A stretch of DNA of 5,481 bases. Origin: an uncultured Blautia sp. GTDB lineage: Bacteria > Bacillota > Clostridia > Lachnospirales > Lachnospiraceae. This document shows positions 1 to 5,428 of this stretch, in pieces (the stretch's first letter is position 1; each line of letters starts with the position of its first letter). Location of the stretch: the NCBI GenBank assembly GCA_900539525.1, contig UQCM01000108.1:1-5481 (forward strand), given 5' to 3'. The position numbers and the translations under genes were made by a program. The notes under the pieces are model-generated. The model was not told the DNA's origin and did no database searches. It saw only the letters and a program-made list of their open reading frames with translations.

Positions 1-67
1 TGACGGGGCTAATGTTTCACTTATTTTGGGACATTTTCAAAAATGCTTGACAGAATTCCGTACTCGT
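1..67. other. non-coding left edge, downstream of dus
   Basis: This is the sequence after the dihydrouridine synthase stop codon, up to the window edge. I see no credible gene in it. The only inverted repeat is the A/T-only-cored CATTT/AAATG pair around positions 30-44, which has no G/C stem and no proper T-run, so it is not a convincing terminator for the minus-strand genes. The plus strand holds TTTTGGGACATTTTC followed by GCTTGACA, ending at position 52. This loosely recalls the outward end of IS21-like elements, which finish in CA and can carry a TTGACA hexamer. That resemblance is from memory and weak; the element body, if any, lies outside the window. Confidence 0.3.
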
Positions 68-1027
68 TCAAAAGCTCTCTTCCAGCAGCTTTTTCATGGT
101 ATCCATGCTCTCGATCTCATTGATCCGTCCCCGGAGCTTTGCCGAGTGGGGATAGCCTGCCGTGTACCATGCCACATGCTTTCTCATTTCCCGGATGCCC
201 GTGTATTCCCCCTTATACTGAAGCTGCAGCTCGCAATGCCTCAGAATCGTGTCTCTTACCTCAGAACGGCCCGGGCGCTGCAACAGTACTCCCGTACGGA
301 GATATTCTGCCGTCTCCCGGAAGATCCACGGGTTGCCTCTGGCTGCCCTTCCGATCATGATCCCATCACAGCCTGTCATGTCCATCATCTGTTTCGCCCT
401 CACCGCTGATGTCACATCTCCGTTTCCGATGACCGGGATGGAGACTGCCTCCTTCACCTGACGGATGATCTCCCAGTCTGCTTCCCCGGAATAGTACTGT
501 TCCCTTGTTCTGCCATGAACCGCTATGGCCGCTGCCCCGGATGCCTCGATGATCTTTGCGATTTCCACCGCATTGACATGCCGGTCATCAAAGCCCTTTC
601 GTATCTTGACCGTTACCGGCTTTTTGATTGCCTTCACGGTCTTTGATACGATTTCCTCCACTCGCTTCGGATCCTTCATCAGCGCCGATCCCTCTCCATT
701 ATTTACGACCTTTGGAACCGGACATCCCATATTGAGATCCAGGATATCAAAGGGACGTTCTTCAATCTCTCTGGCCATCTCACTGATGATATCCGCATCA
801 GATCCGAAGAGCTGCAGAGCGATGGGATTTTCTCCCGGAGCAATCTCCATCAGTGCCTCTGTATTCCTGTTATGAAAGGAAATCGCCTTTGCACTGACCA
901 TCTCCATCGACAGAAGTCCGGCTCCCTGTTCTTTACAGAGCATACGAAATGGCAGGTCCGTTACTCCTGCCATCGGCGCCAGCATACATGGATTTTCGAT
1001 GATAACATTTCCGATCTTAAGACTCAT
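68..1027 (-). CDS. dusB: tRNA-dihydrouridine synthase, DusB type
   Basis: This FMN enzyme reduces specific uridines of tRNA to dihydrouridine using NAD(P)H, in the cytoplasm. The 319-residue protein has the usual family length. The N-terminal TIM barrel begins with LAPMAGVTDLPFR (residues 16-28). The DLNMGCPVPKVV motif at 97-108 carries the proposed catalytic Cys102. KIRKGFDD (141-148), HGRTREQ (171-177), GNGDV (201-205) and GRAARGNPWIF (226-236) match the FMN- and tRNA-binding motifs. The helical C-terminal domain contains REMRKHVAWYTAGYP (279-293), typical of DusB-like members. The ATG is preceded by GGGAG with a 6-nt gap, lying inside the end of the upstream gene, which it overlaps by 11 bp; the two are probably co-translated. 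The Dus family is certain. The DusB label is a homology-based subtype, and the exact tRNA position modified is not deducible here. Confidence 0.95.
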   Translation of the reverse strand: MSLKIGNVIIENPCMLAPMAGVTDLPFRMLCKEQGAGLLSMEMVSAKAISFHNRNTEALMEIAPGENPIALQLFGSDADIISEMAREIEERPFDILDLNMGCPVPKVVNNGEGSALMKDPKRVEEIVSKTVKAIKKPVTVKIRKGFDDRHVNAVEIAKIIEASGAAAIAVHGRTREQYYSGEADWEIIRQVKEAVSIPVIGNGDVTSAVRAKQMMDMTGCDGIMIGRAARGNPWIFRETAEYLRTGVLLQRPGRSEVRDTILRHCELQLQYKGEYTGIREMRKHVAWYTAGYPHSAKLRGRINEIESMDTMKKLLEESF

Positions 1028-1352
1028 AGCTTTCTCCCAGGAAAAATACTTTGTAATACATTTCCAGTGCCTGAAGAAGTTCTTCCTTCTCTCTCTGGAT
1101 CTCCTTGATCTTCAGCACACTCCCGATCTCGTCGTAGCTGTAATCGTTCTCTGCTGCTTCTGTGCGAAAGCAAAGCGTCCCGTCCTCCTCAAACTCCATC
1201 ACAAGAATACCGCCCACATCCTGTGTATAAAGGACACACATGATTTTCAGCTCGTCCTGAATACTTTCCGGCAGCGATGCAAAGCTGTCATTTAAATAAA
1301 ATTTTTCCTCATAAGCGCTCGCCGCGCACAATACTGTTCTTTCTGAATCCAT
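1017..1352 (-). CDS. small conserved protein, DUF6145-like, function unknown
   Basis: This is a 111-residue soluble protein with no signal peptide or membrane segment. The N-terminal half looks like an alpha/beta fold with a central CVLYTQDVGGILVMEFEEDG segment (residues 39-58), followed by a hydrophilic, acidic stretch. The C-terminal part (about 74-103) is a likely long amphipathic helix rich in E, K and L. I recall similar proteins as the DUF6145 family of Lachnospiraceae, often next to dus genes; this was not searched. The ATG has AAGGAG upstream with a slightly long 11-nt gap. Its stop codon lies inside the dus reading frame (11-bp overlap), which argues that it is a real gene expressed with the tRNA-modifying enzyme. 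A role in tRNA modification would be guilt by association only. Confidence 0.8.
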   Translation of the reverse strand: MDSERTVLCAASAYEEKFYLNDSFASLPESIQDELKIMCVLYTQDVGGILVMEFEEDGTLCFRTEAAENDYSYDEIGSVLKIKEIQREKEELLQALEMYYKVFFLGESYES

Positions 1353-1368
1353 CCGCTTTTCTTCTCCT

Positions 1369-1390
1369 TATCCTGTCCACACTCCCTGCG
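1369..1390. repeat. 22-bp direct repeat, copy A
   Basis: The sequence matches copy B at 1427-1448 at 20 of 22 positions, offset by exactly 58 bp. The shared core on the plus strand is ACACTCCCTGCG, preceded by CCTGTC. On the transcribed minus strand it reads CGCAGGGAGTGT followed by GGACAGGATA, and its end abuts the AAGGAG ribosome binding site of the DUF6145-like gene. A diverged third copy lies at 3753-3766. Confidence 0.85.
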
Positions 1391-1398
1391 GTCACTTA

Positions 1399-1427
1399 AC
1401 AGACAAGTATCTTCTACAATCGTCTGT
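1399..1427. repeat. inverted repeat ACAGAC...GTCTGT between the direct repeats
   Basis: A perfect 6-bp dyad (ACAGAC at 1399-1404, GTCTGT at 1422-1427) encloses 17 bp, inside which GTA/TAC (1407-1409, 1415-1417) could pair further. No T-run follows, so this is not a terminator. The octamer GTCTGTAC at 1422-1429 also occurs on the minus strand in the palindrome upstream of nfeD (5235-5242). It could be an operator or leader hairpin, or chance. Confidence 0.35.
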
Positions 1428-1437
1428 ACCCTGTCAA
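1406..1437 (-). promoter_or_regulatory. weak promoter candidate for the DUF6145-like/dus pair
   Basis: The minus strand has a perfect TTGACA at 1437-1432. The best -10-like hexamer, GATACT (1411-1406), is 20 bp away, which is longer than the 16-18 bp preferred by the main sigma factor. At 17 bp the hexamer is only GAAGAT. The promoter is therefore doubtful; the gap may instead be read through from birA. Confidence 0.2.
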
Positions 1438-1448
1438 CACTCCCTGCG
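1427..1448. repeat. 22-bp direct repeat, copy B
   Basis: This copy starts 13 bp beyond the birA stop codon. It differs from copy A at two positions. One of these (A for C on the plus strand) turns GTGGACA into GTTGACA on the minus strand and so creates a perfect -35 hexamer at 1432-1437. Confidence 0.85.
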
Positions 1449-1461
1449 TGAGCTGCCCGCA

Positions 1462-2442
1462 TCAGATATATCCGTAAATGCCCCTCACGGATACCTCTCC
1501 GGCAAACACTCTCTCAATCACATGATCTTCTTTTTCAACCAGGAGTTCTCCCTTCTCATTGATTCCCCGGCAGATCCCGTTATATTCATTTCCCGGCTCC
1601 AGGACACGGACCTCGGCATCGAGATTGACCAGCATCTGATTGTACAAAGGCGCCAGTCCGGATAAATCTCCGGTTTCCATAAATATATCATAGTACTGCT
1701 CAAAACATTCCATACAGCTGCAGATCAGCTGCGCCCGGTTGATCTCATATCCGGTCTGCAGAGACAGTGAGGTGGCTATCTCCCTGATCTCCTCCGGAAA
1801 CTCCTGCATATTGACATTGATTCCCGTACCGATCACCAGATAGTGAATGGCATGCATCTCGGCACTCATTTCCGTCAGGATACCGCAGATCTTCCGCCCA
1901 TCTGCCACCACATCGTTTGGCCATTTGATCCCTACGGGAAGCTTTAGCAGATTCCGGCACGCCGCAGCCACAGCCATTCCCATCACCAGTGTGAGCATAG
2001 AGGCCTTCTCAGGAGCCAGCTCAGGCCGGACGATCAGCGTCATTGCAATCGCTGATTTCGGCGGCGTCTTCCAGCTTCTTCCTCTTCTTCCCCTGCCTCC
2101 GGTCTGTTCATCTGCTATGACCAGTGTCCCGTGTGGCGCTCCCTCTTCCGCCATACGCTTCGCCTGATTGTTGGTAGAATCCACCGTAGAAAAATAGGCG
2201 ATCTCCTGTCCGGCCCAGCCGGTTTCCAGGAGGCTCTTTACTTCCTCTGCCGATATCACATCAGGGCATCCGATGATATGATATCCCTTGTTGGAAACCG
2301 CCTCGATTTCATAGCCTTCCGCCTTTAACTGATTGATGGCTTTCCACACGGCTGTCCTTGACACTCCGAATTTCTCACATAGCTCCTGGCCTGATACATA
2401 GCCTTCCTGATTTCTCAGAATATGCAAAATCTCACTTTTCAT
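1462..2442 (-). CDS. birA: bifunctional biotin protein ligase / biotin operon repressor
   Basis: The enzyme activates biotin to biotinyl-5'-AMP and attaches it to the lysine of biotin carboxyl carrier domains. The class II form also represses biotin genes when charged. The 326-residue protein starts with a winged helix-turn-helix (about 1-58, with SGQELCEKFGVSRTAVWKAI at 17-36). It continues with the ligase core: DSTN (88-91), the nucleotide-binding GRGRRGR (116-122), KWPND (173-177) with the catalytic lysine, and GTGINVN (205-211). It ends with the small SH3-like C-terminal domain (from about 270). I chose the ATG at 2442, which has AGAAGG 9 nt upstream and overlaps the previous stop codon as ATGA; a TTG two codons earlier sits too close to that site. 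No BirA-type operator is visible in the window, so its target genes are elsewhere. Confidence 0.96.
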   Translation of the reverse strand: MKSEILHILRNQEGYVSGQELCEKFGVSRTAVWKAINQLKAEGYEIEAVSNKGYHIIGCPDVISAEEVKSLLETGWAGQEIAYFSTVDSTNNQAKRMAEEGAPHGTLVIADEQTGGRGRRGRSWKTPPKSAIAMTLIVRPELAPEKASMLTLVMGMAVAAACRNLLKLPVGIKWPNDVVADGRKICGILTEMSAEMHAIHYLVIGTGINVNMQEFPEEIREIATSLSLQTGYEINRAQLICSCMECFEQYYDIFMETGDLSGLAPLYNQMLVNLDAEVRVLEPGNEYNGICRGINEKGELLVEKEDHVIERVFAGEVSVRGIYGYI

Positions 2443-2457
2443 TTCCAAAATCCTTCT
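2439..2457 (-). promoter_or_regulatory. birA ribosome binding site and ATGA stop/start overlap
   Basis: AGAAGG (2457-2452) lies 9 nt before the birA ATG and within the end of the membrane-protein gene, whose TGA shares bases with the ATG (ATGA, 2442-2439). This arrangement favours translational coupling and decides the birA start over the upstream TTG. Confidence 0.7.
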
Positions 2458-2723
2458 ACCATAATCAACTGCATGACAAACAGTACCAGCAGTGCCACGG
2501 TGAGCACTGCCAGTACCGTTCCCAGAACATAATTCTTTTTTGAAAATCTAAGCGATGCCAGAATCCCATTTACCAGAACTCCCAGGCCGGTCACCAGTAC
2601 GAAAAACCCCGGTGCATTCTCCATATCCAGAAAGGCCGCCACGGCACATACGATCAGGAGCAGGCCTGCAATACTTCCGAAAAATTCCAGATCCAGCGTT
2701 CTTCTGACTTTCTTTTTATTCAT
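2439..2723 (-). CDS. small three-helix membrane protein, function unknown
   Basis: This 94-residue protein has a basic N-terminus (MNKKKVRR) and three hydrophobic segments at about 14-32, 38-58 and 65-88, so it is an integral membrane protein with short loops. The KKK/RR start and the SKK loop near 61-63 suggest a cytoplasmic N-terminus and a cytoplasmic second loop. I recognise no family or catalytic motif. The ATG at 2723 follows the argF stop codon by 1 bp and has GGGAGAG just upstream. A TTG seven codons earlier, inside argF, is less likely. Its TGA overlaps the birA ATG. The tight packing on both sides shows it is a genuine gene translated with its neighbours, but gives no firm clue to function. 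Confidence 0.85.
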   Translation of the reverse strand: MNKKKVRRTLDLEFFGSIAGLLLIVCAVAAFLDMENAPGFFVLVTGLGVLVNGILASLRFSKKNYVLGTVLAVLTVALLVLFVMQLIMVEGFWK

Positions 2724-2724
2724 C

Positions 2725-3714
2725 CTACTCTCCCAATGTAGCAAGCATTACCGCTTTGATCGTATGCATCCGGTTCTCTGCCTCGTCAAATACCTTCGAC
2801 TGTGCAGACTCAAACACCTCATCGGTCACTTCCATGTCCGTCAGCCCGAACCGCTCGCCCATCTCTTTTCCGATCTGCGTCTTTAAGTCATGGAAAGCGG
2901 GGAGACAGTGCAGGAAAATCGCCTGCTCTCCTGCATTTTTCATCACCTCTGCTGTCACCTTGTACGGGGAAAGCTCTGCGATACGCTCTGCCCATACCTC
3001 ATCCGGCTCTCCCATGGAAACCCATACGTCTGTATAGATCACATCCGCACCCTTTGTACCTGCCATCACATCTTCTGTCAGGGTGATGCTTCCGCCGGAC
3101 TCTCTGGCGTATTCTTCACAGGTCTTTACAAGCTCCTCATTCGGAAAATACTTCTTCGTCGTACATGCGGTAAAGTGCATTCCCATCTTCGTGCAGGCAA
3201 TCATCAGTGAATTTCCCATATTGTAACGGGCATCTCCCATGTAGACAAGCTTCTTTCCTTTCAGCTCGCCCAGATGCTCCCGGATCGTCAAAAGGTCTGC
3301 CAGCATCTGTGTGGGGTGATACTCATTGGTAAGACCGTTCCATACCGGAACGCCTGCATGCTCTGCCAGCTCCTCCACGATTTCCTGTCCAAAGCCGCGG
3401 TATTCGATTCCATCAAACATTCTGCCCAGAACTCTCGCGGTATCTGCGATGCTTTCCTTTTTTCCGATCTGTGATCCCTTCGGATCCAGATAAGTCGTGC
3501 CCATCCCCAGATCATGGGCAGCGACCTCAAAGGAGCATCTCGTTCTGGTACTGGTCTTTTCAAAGATCAGCGCCACGTTTCTCCCCCGCAGGGTGTCTAC
3601 CGGAATTCCCTTTTTCTTCTTATCCTTCAGCTCTGCTGACAGATCCAGCAGATAAGTGATTTCTTCCGGTGTGTAATCCTTTAATGTCAGAAAATTGCGT
3701 CCTTTTAAATTCAT
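2725..3714 (-). CDS. argF: ornithine carbamoyltransferase
   Basis: The enzyme makes citrulline and phosphate from carbamoyl phosphate and L-ornithine in arginine biosynthesis; the reverse reaction serves the arginine deiminase pathway. The 329-residue protein has the carbamoyl-phosphate motif STRTR (55-59), HPTQ (133-136), the ornithine-binding DVWVSMGE loop (SMG at 233-235) and FLHCLPAFHD (267-276) with the catalytic HCLP. These features fit ornithine rather than aspartate or putrescine as substrate. The ATG at 3714 has an ideal AGGAG 7 nt upstream; a GTG ten codons earlier has no good site. No arcA or arcC is nearby, so I favour the anabolic argF over the catabolic arcB, though sequence alone does not settle it. 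No convincing ARG box was found. It lies 53 bp after the SPFH gene and 1 bp before the small membrane-protein gene. Confidence 0.95.
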   Translation of the reverse strand: MNLKGRNFLTLKDYTPEEITYLLDLSAELKDKKKKGIPVDTLRGRNVALIFEKTSTRTRCSFEVAAHDLGMGTTYLDPKGSQIGKKESIADTARVLGRMFDGIEYRGFGQEIVEELAEHAGVPVWNGLTNEYHPTQMLADLLTIREHLGELKGKKLVYMGDARYNMGNSLMIACTKMGMHFTACTTKKYFPNEELVKTCEEYARESGGSITLTEDVMAGTKGADVIYTDVWVSMGEPDEVWAERIAELSPYKVTAEVMKNAGEQAIFLHCLPAFHDLKTQIGKEMGERFGLTDMEVTDEVFESAQSKVFDEAENRMHTIKAVMLATLGE

Positions 3715-3720
3715 TTCATA

Positions 3721-3727
3721 TCTCCTC
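3721..3727 (-). promoter_or_regulatory. argF ribosome binding site that fixes the start
   Basis: AGAGGAGA-type sequence on the minus strand places AGGAG (3726-3722) 7 nt before the ATG at 3714. The alternative GTG at 3744 has only an A-rich GAAGAAAAA upstream, so the shorter 329-residue protein is preferred. Confidence 0.75.
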
Positions 3728-3752
3728 TTTTCCTGTGCTTTCACTTTTTCTT

Positions 3753-3766
3753 CACACTTCCTGTGG
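3753..3766. repeat. diverged third copy of the intergenic repeat core
   Basis: CACACTTCCTGTGG matches CACACTCCCTGCGG at 1378-1391 at 12 of 14 positions. It begins 1 bp after the SPFH stop codon, in the gap before argF. The position, outside coding sequence like copies A and B, makes a shared element plausible, but 12 of 14 is short enough that chance cannot be excluded. Confidence 0.4.
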
Positions 3767-3767
3767 A

Positions 3768-4712
3768 TTATGCATCCTTTGCTACCTCTGTCACGGCTTT
3801 CACAAGGCCTGATACATTCTGAAGCTCTGACGGAATGATGATCTTGGTGGATTTTCCGTCAGCGACCTTCTCCAGAGCCTCAAAGCTCTTTAATGCAAGT
3901 ACCGCCTGGTCTGCACCGGCTTCCTTCAGGAAGCGGAGCCCCTCCGCATTTGCTTTCTGTACCTTGAGGATTGCTTCTGCTTCACCTTCTGCCTCACGGA
4001 TCATCTTCTCCTTCTGCGCCTCAGCCCGGAGGATCGCTGCCTGCTTCTCTGCCTCCGCATCCAGGATCGCAGATTCCTTCTTACCCTCTGCCACCAGAAT
4101 CGTGGATTTCTTCTCACCTTCCGCGCGAAGGATCGCCTCTCTTCGCTCACGCTCTGCCTTCATCTGCTTTTCCATCGCATCCTGAATCGCTGCCGGTGGA
4201 ATGATATTCTTAAGCTCTACACGGTTTACCTTGATTCCCCAGGGATCTGTTGCCACATCCAGAGACGCACGCATCTTTGTATTGATCGTCTCCCTGGAGG
4301 TCAGAGTCTGATCCAGCTCCAGATCACCGATGATATTTCGCAGGGTCGTTGCTGTCAGATTCTCAATCGCCATGATCGGATTCTCCACGCCGTATGCAAA
4401 CAGCTTCGGATCTGTGATCTGATAGAATACCACTGTATCGATCCGCATGGTAACGTTATCCTTCGTGATCACCGGCTGCGGCGCAAAGTCTACGACCTGC
4501 TCTTTCAAGATCACACGCTTAGCCACCCGGTCGATAAACGGTGCCTTCACATGAAGTCCCACACCCCAGGTCTCCCTGTATCCACCCAGCCGCTCAATGA
4601 CCATCGCCGTGGCCTGCGGAACGATCCGGATACATGAAATCAGGATCAGTAAAACAATCACAACAAAAATCGCCGCCAGTATCGGTCCTACAAAACTTCC
4701 CATATCAGCCAT
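3768..4712 (-). CDS. SPFH/band-7 membrane protein, stomatin/QmcA-like
   Basis: SPFH proteins oligomerise at the membrane and act as scaffolds for membrane microdomains and proteases. The 314-residue protein has one N-terminal transmembrane helix (about 8-30) and a band-7 domain beginning PQATAMVIERLGGYRETW (32-49). The domain continues through ITKDNVTMRIDTVVFYQITDP (82-102) and WGIKVNRVELKNIIPP (158-173). A charged coiled coil (about 180-255) follows, with five 11-residue repeats of the type AILRAEGEKKS at 193-247, then a hydrophobic C-terminal region. This matches the stomatin/QmcA branch (E. coli YbbK) and not HflK/HflC, and the adjacent nfeD gene is the family's hallmark partner. The ATG has a textbook GGAGGAG 4 nt upstream, suggesting strong translation. 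Precise client proteins are unknown. Confidence 0.93.
   Translation of the reverse strand: MADMGSFVGPILAAIFVVIVLLILISCIRIVPQATAMVIERLGGYRETWGVGLHVKAPFIDRVAKRVILKEQVVDFAPQPVITKDNVTMRIDTVVFYQITDPKLFAYGVENPIMAIENLTATTLRNIIGDLELDQTLTSRETINTKMRASLDVATDPWGIKVNRVELKNIIPPAAIQDAMEKQMKAERERREAILRAEGEKKSTILVAEGKKESAILDAEAEKQAAILRAEAQKEKMIREAEGEAEAILKVQKANAEGLRFLKEAGADQAVLALKSFEALEKVADGKSTKIIIPSELQNVSGLVKAVTEVAKDA
3972..4136 (-). repeat. five 33-bp degenerate in-frame repeats (hendecads) in the SPFH gene
   Basis: Residues 193-247 divide cleanly into five 11-residue units beginning AIL, TIL, AIL, AIL and MIR, each followed by an AEG or AEA element and charged residues. Hendecads of this kind form the long right-handed or straight coiled coils of stomatin-like rings. 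The DNA repeat is degenerate and keeps only the coding pattern. Confidence 0.8.
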
Positions 4713-4716
4713 AATT

Positions 4717-4723
4717 CTCCTCC
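4717..4723 (-). promoter_or_regulatory. strong ribosome binding site of the SPFH gene
   Basis: GGAGGAG on the minus strand lies 4 nt before the ATG at 4712. It falls in the 38-bp gap after nfeD, where no terminator or promoter is seen, supporting co-transcription of the two genes. Confidence 0.8.
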
Positions 4724-4750
4724 ATTCTTAACTGCCTCATATTCTGGTAA

Positions 4751-5185
4751 CTACTTCTCTCTGACGATAAGCTTCACTCCGCTGACCTTCAGAATCGTAA
4801 CTGTGGCTCCGGCAGAAATCTTCTGCCCGTCTTCCTCCGTTCTTGCCATCCAGATCTTTCCTTCCACCTGAGCCTCCCCCGTGGCACCCAGATTATCAAT
4901 ATCCTGTGTCACGACTGCCGTTTTCCCGATCAGACTGTCCACATTCGTCCTGACCCGGTTCTTATTGATATATCTGGCAGCAAACGGCCGGGTGAAGATC
5001 AGTAATAAAGTGGACACCCCCAGGAAGATCACGACCTGAAGCCCCAGCGGCGCTCCCAGAAGGGATGCTGCAAATGCCGCTACCGCTCCTCCCGCAAACC
5101 AGATCGTCGTAAGACCGAGCGTGGCCAGTTCAATGATGATCAGAACAACGATCAGACCAAGCCAGCAAATGGATTCCATTTCCAT
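4751..5185 (-). CDS. NfeD-family membrane protein, partner of the SPFH protein
   Basis: This is a short-form NfeD protein of 144 residues without the long form's ClpP-like protease domain. Three hydrophobic segments (about 6-28, 29-46 and 49-66) anchor it in the membrane. The C-terminal soluble part (about 82-144) is the NfeD OB-fold, with the typical pattern TGEAQVEGKIWMAR (102-115) and GATVTILKVSGVKLIVRE (126-143). Short NfeD proteins are encoded next to stomatin/QmcA-like genes (E. coli ybbJ-ybbK) and are thought to bind and stabilise the SPFH assembly; the order here is the same. The first ATG (5185) has GGAGAGGGGG with a 6-nt gap; a second ATG two codons on is less well placed. It is the first protein gene after the tRNA-Trp terminator, so the operon promoter should lie just upstream. 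Confidence 0.92.
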   Translation of the reverse strand: MEMESICWLGLIVVLIIIELATLGLTTIWFAGGAVAAFAASLLGAPLGLQVVIFLGVSTLLLIFTRPFAARYINKNRVRTNVDSLIGKTAVVTQDIDNLGATGEAQVEGKIWMARTEEDGQKISAGATVTILKVSGVKLIVREK

Positions 5186-5217
5186 AAGCTTCCCCCTCTC
5201 CGGAAATCTTTTTGCAC

Positions 5218-5242
5218 GGTCTGTGCAGTATATGTACAGACC
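5218..5242. promoter_or_regulatory. 25-bp imperfect palindrome, candidate operator or leader hairpin
   Basis: The arms GGTCTGT (5218-5224) and ACAGACC (5236-5242) pair perfectly, and two further inner pairs (C/G, A/T) match, giving 9 of 12 symmetric positions around an A/T centre. It lies 32 bp upstream of the nfeD ATG and just after the predicted -10, where a repressor could act. As RNA it would be a 7-bp hairpin with an 11-nt loop and no T-run, so it is not a terminator. The cognate regulator is unknown. Confidence 0.45.
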
Positions 5243-5260
5243 CGATCAATGGTTACATCA

Positions 5261-5289
5261 ATATTACTATAATCTACCGTAAAATACAA
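5261..5289 (-). promoter_or_regulatory. candidate promoter for the nfeD operon
   Basis: The minus strand shows TTGTAT (5289-5284), a 17-bp spacer, and TAATAT (5266-5261). An overlapping TATAGT (5271-5266) is a closer -10 match but has no good -35. The spacing and A/T-rich setting fit a housekeeping promoter; the hexamers match the consensus only at 3 and 4 of 6 positions. Transcription would begin near 5254, placing the palindrome in the early leader. Confidence 0.35.
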
Positions 5290-5390
5290 CTTCTTTTGCG
5301 AATGGACTCTGAATAGTTACGGATGTAATGATTGAAACAATCAGCACCGCAATAGAACATTTTGAAACTGTGCAACACGAAATACAACAC

Positions 5391-5422
5391 AAAAAACAAA
5401 AGAGCCTGTAAACACAGGCTCT
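5391..5422 (-). terminator. intrinsic terminator of the tRNA-Trp gene
   Basis: A perfect 9-bp stem (AGAGCCTGT/ACAGGCTCT, 5401-5422) closes a 4-nt loop and is followed on the minus strand by TTTGTTTTTT (5400-5391). It lies 6 bp beyond the tRNA 3' end, so it should stop tRNA transcription and separate it from the nfeD operon. Confidence 0.9.
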
Positions 5423-5428
5423 ATACAA

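Larger units (their letters stand above)
1353..1461. other. intergenic region between birA and the DUF6145-like gene
   Basis: This 109-bp gap is the largest between consecutive protein genes in the window. It contains two near-identical direct repeats, a small dyad between them, and a perfect TTGACA on the minus strand, but no ORF. I see no G/C-rich hairpin followed by a T-run after the birA stop, so readthrough from birA into the downstream genes is possible. In related Firmicutes a coaX gene may occupy this kind of position; nothing coding remains here. Confidence 0.7.
5186..5400. other. leader region between the tRNA terminator and nfeD
   Basis: This 215-bp non-coding region is A/T-rich compared with the genes and is the only obvious place for a promoter of the minus-strand run. 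It holds the promoter candidate and the palindrome listed separately. I saw no riboswitch or T-box signature and no small ORF with a good start and ribosome binding site. Confidence 0.6.

Noticed and set aside
30..44. CATTT/AAATG hairpin as the operon terminator
   Set aside because: The stem is only about 5 A/T-rich base pairs and lacks a following T-run of normal form on the minus strand.
47..69. Outward promoter from TTGACA at 47-52
   Set aside because: The hexamer 17 bp downstream is AAAAGC, with no -10 resemblance, and it would only read antisense into dus.
26..409. 127-residue plus-strand ORF opposite dus
   Set aside because: It lies antisense to a clear Dus coding region, has no ribosome binding site and gives a low-complexity, unrecognisable protein.
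1745..2328. Several ORFs inside birA on both strands
   Set aside because: All are in other frames of a protein with complete BirA motifs and none has a plausible start site.
3715..3744. Ten-codon longer argF from a GTG
   Set aside because: The GTG has no good ribosome binding site, while the downstream ATG has AGGAG at ideal spacing and gives the family's usual N-terminus.
3835..4185. 116-residue plus-strand ORF opposite the SPFH coiled coil
   Set aside because: Its S/A/F-rich repetitive composition is the antisense reflection of the 33-bp hendecad repeats, not an independent gene.
5268..5273. Perfect TATAAT on the plus strand
   Set aside because: No -35-like hexamer lies at 15-18 bp and nothing on the plus strand downstream could be its gene.
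5305..5320. TGAATAGTTAC-like sequence as an ARG box
   Set aside because: Only one half resembles the ArgR site; the second half does not match and it is far from argF.
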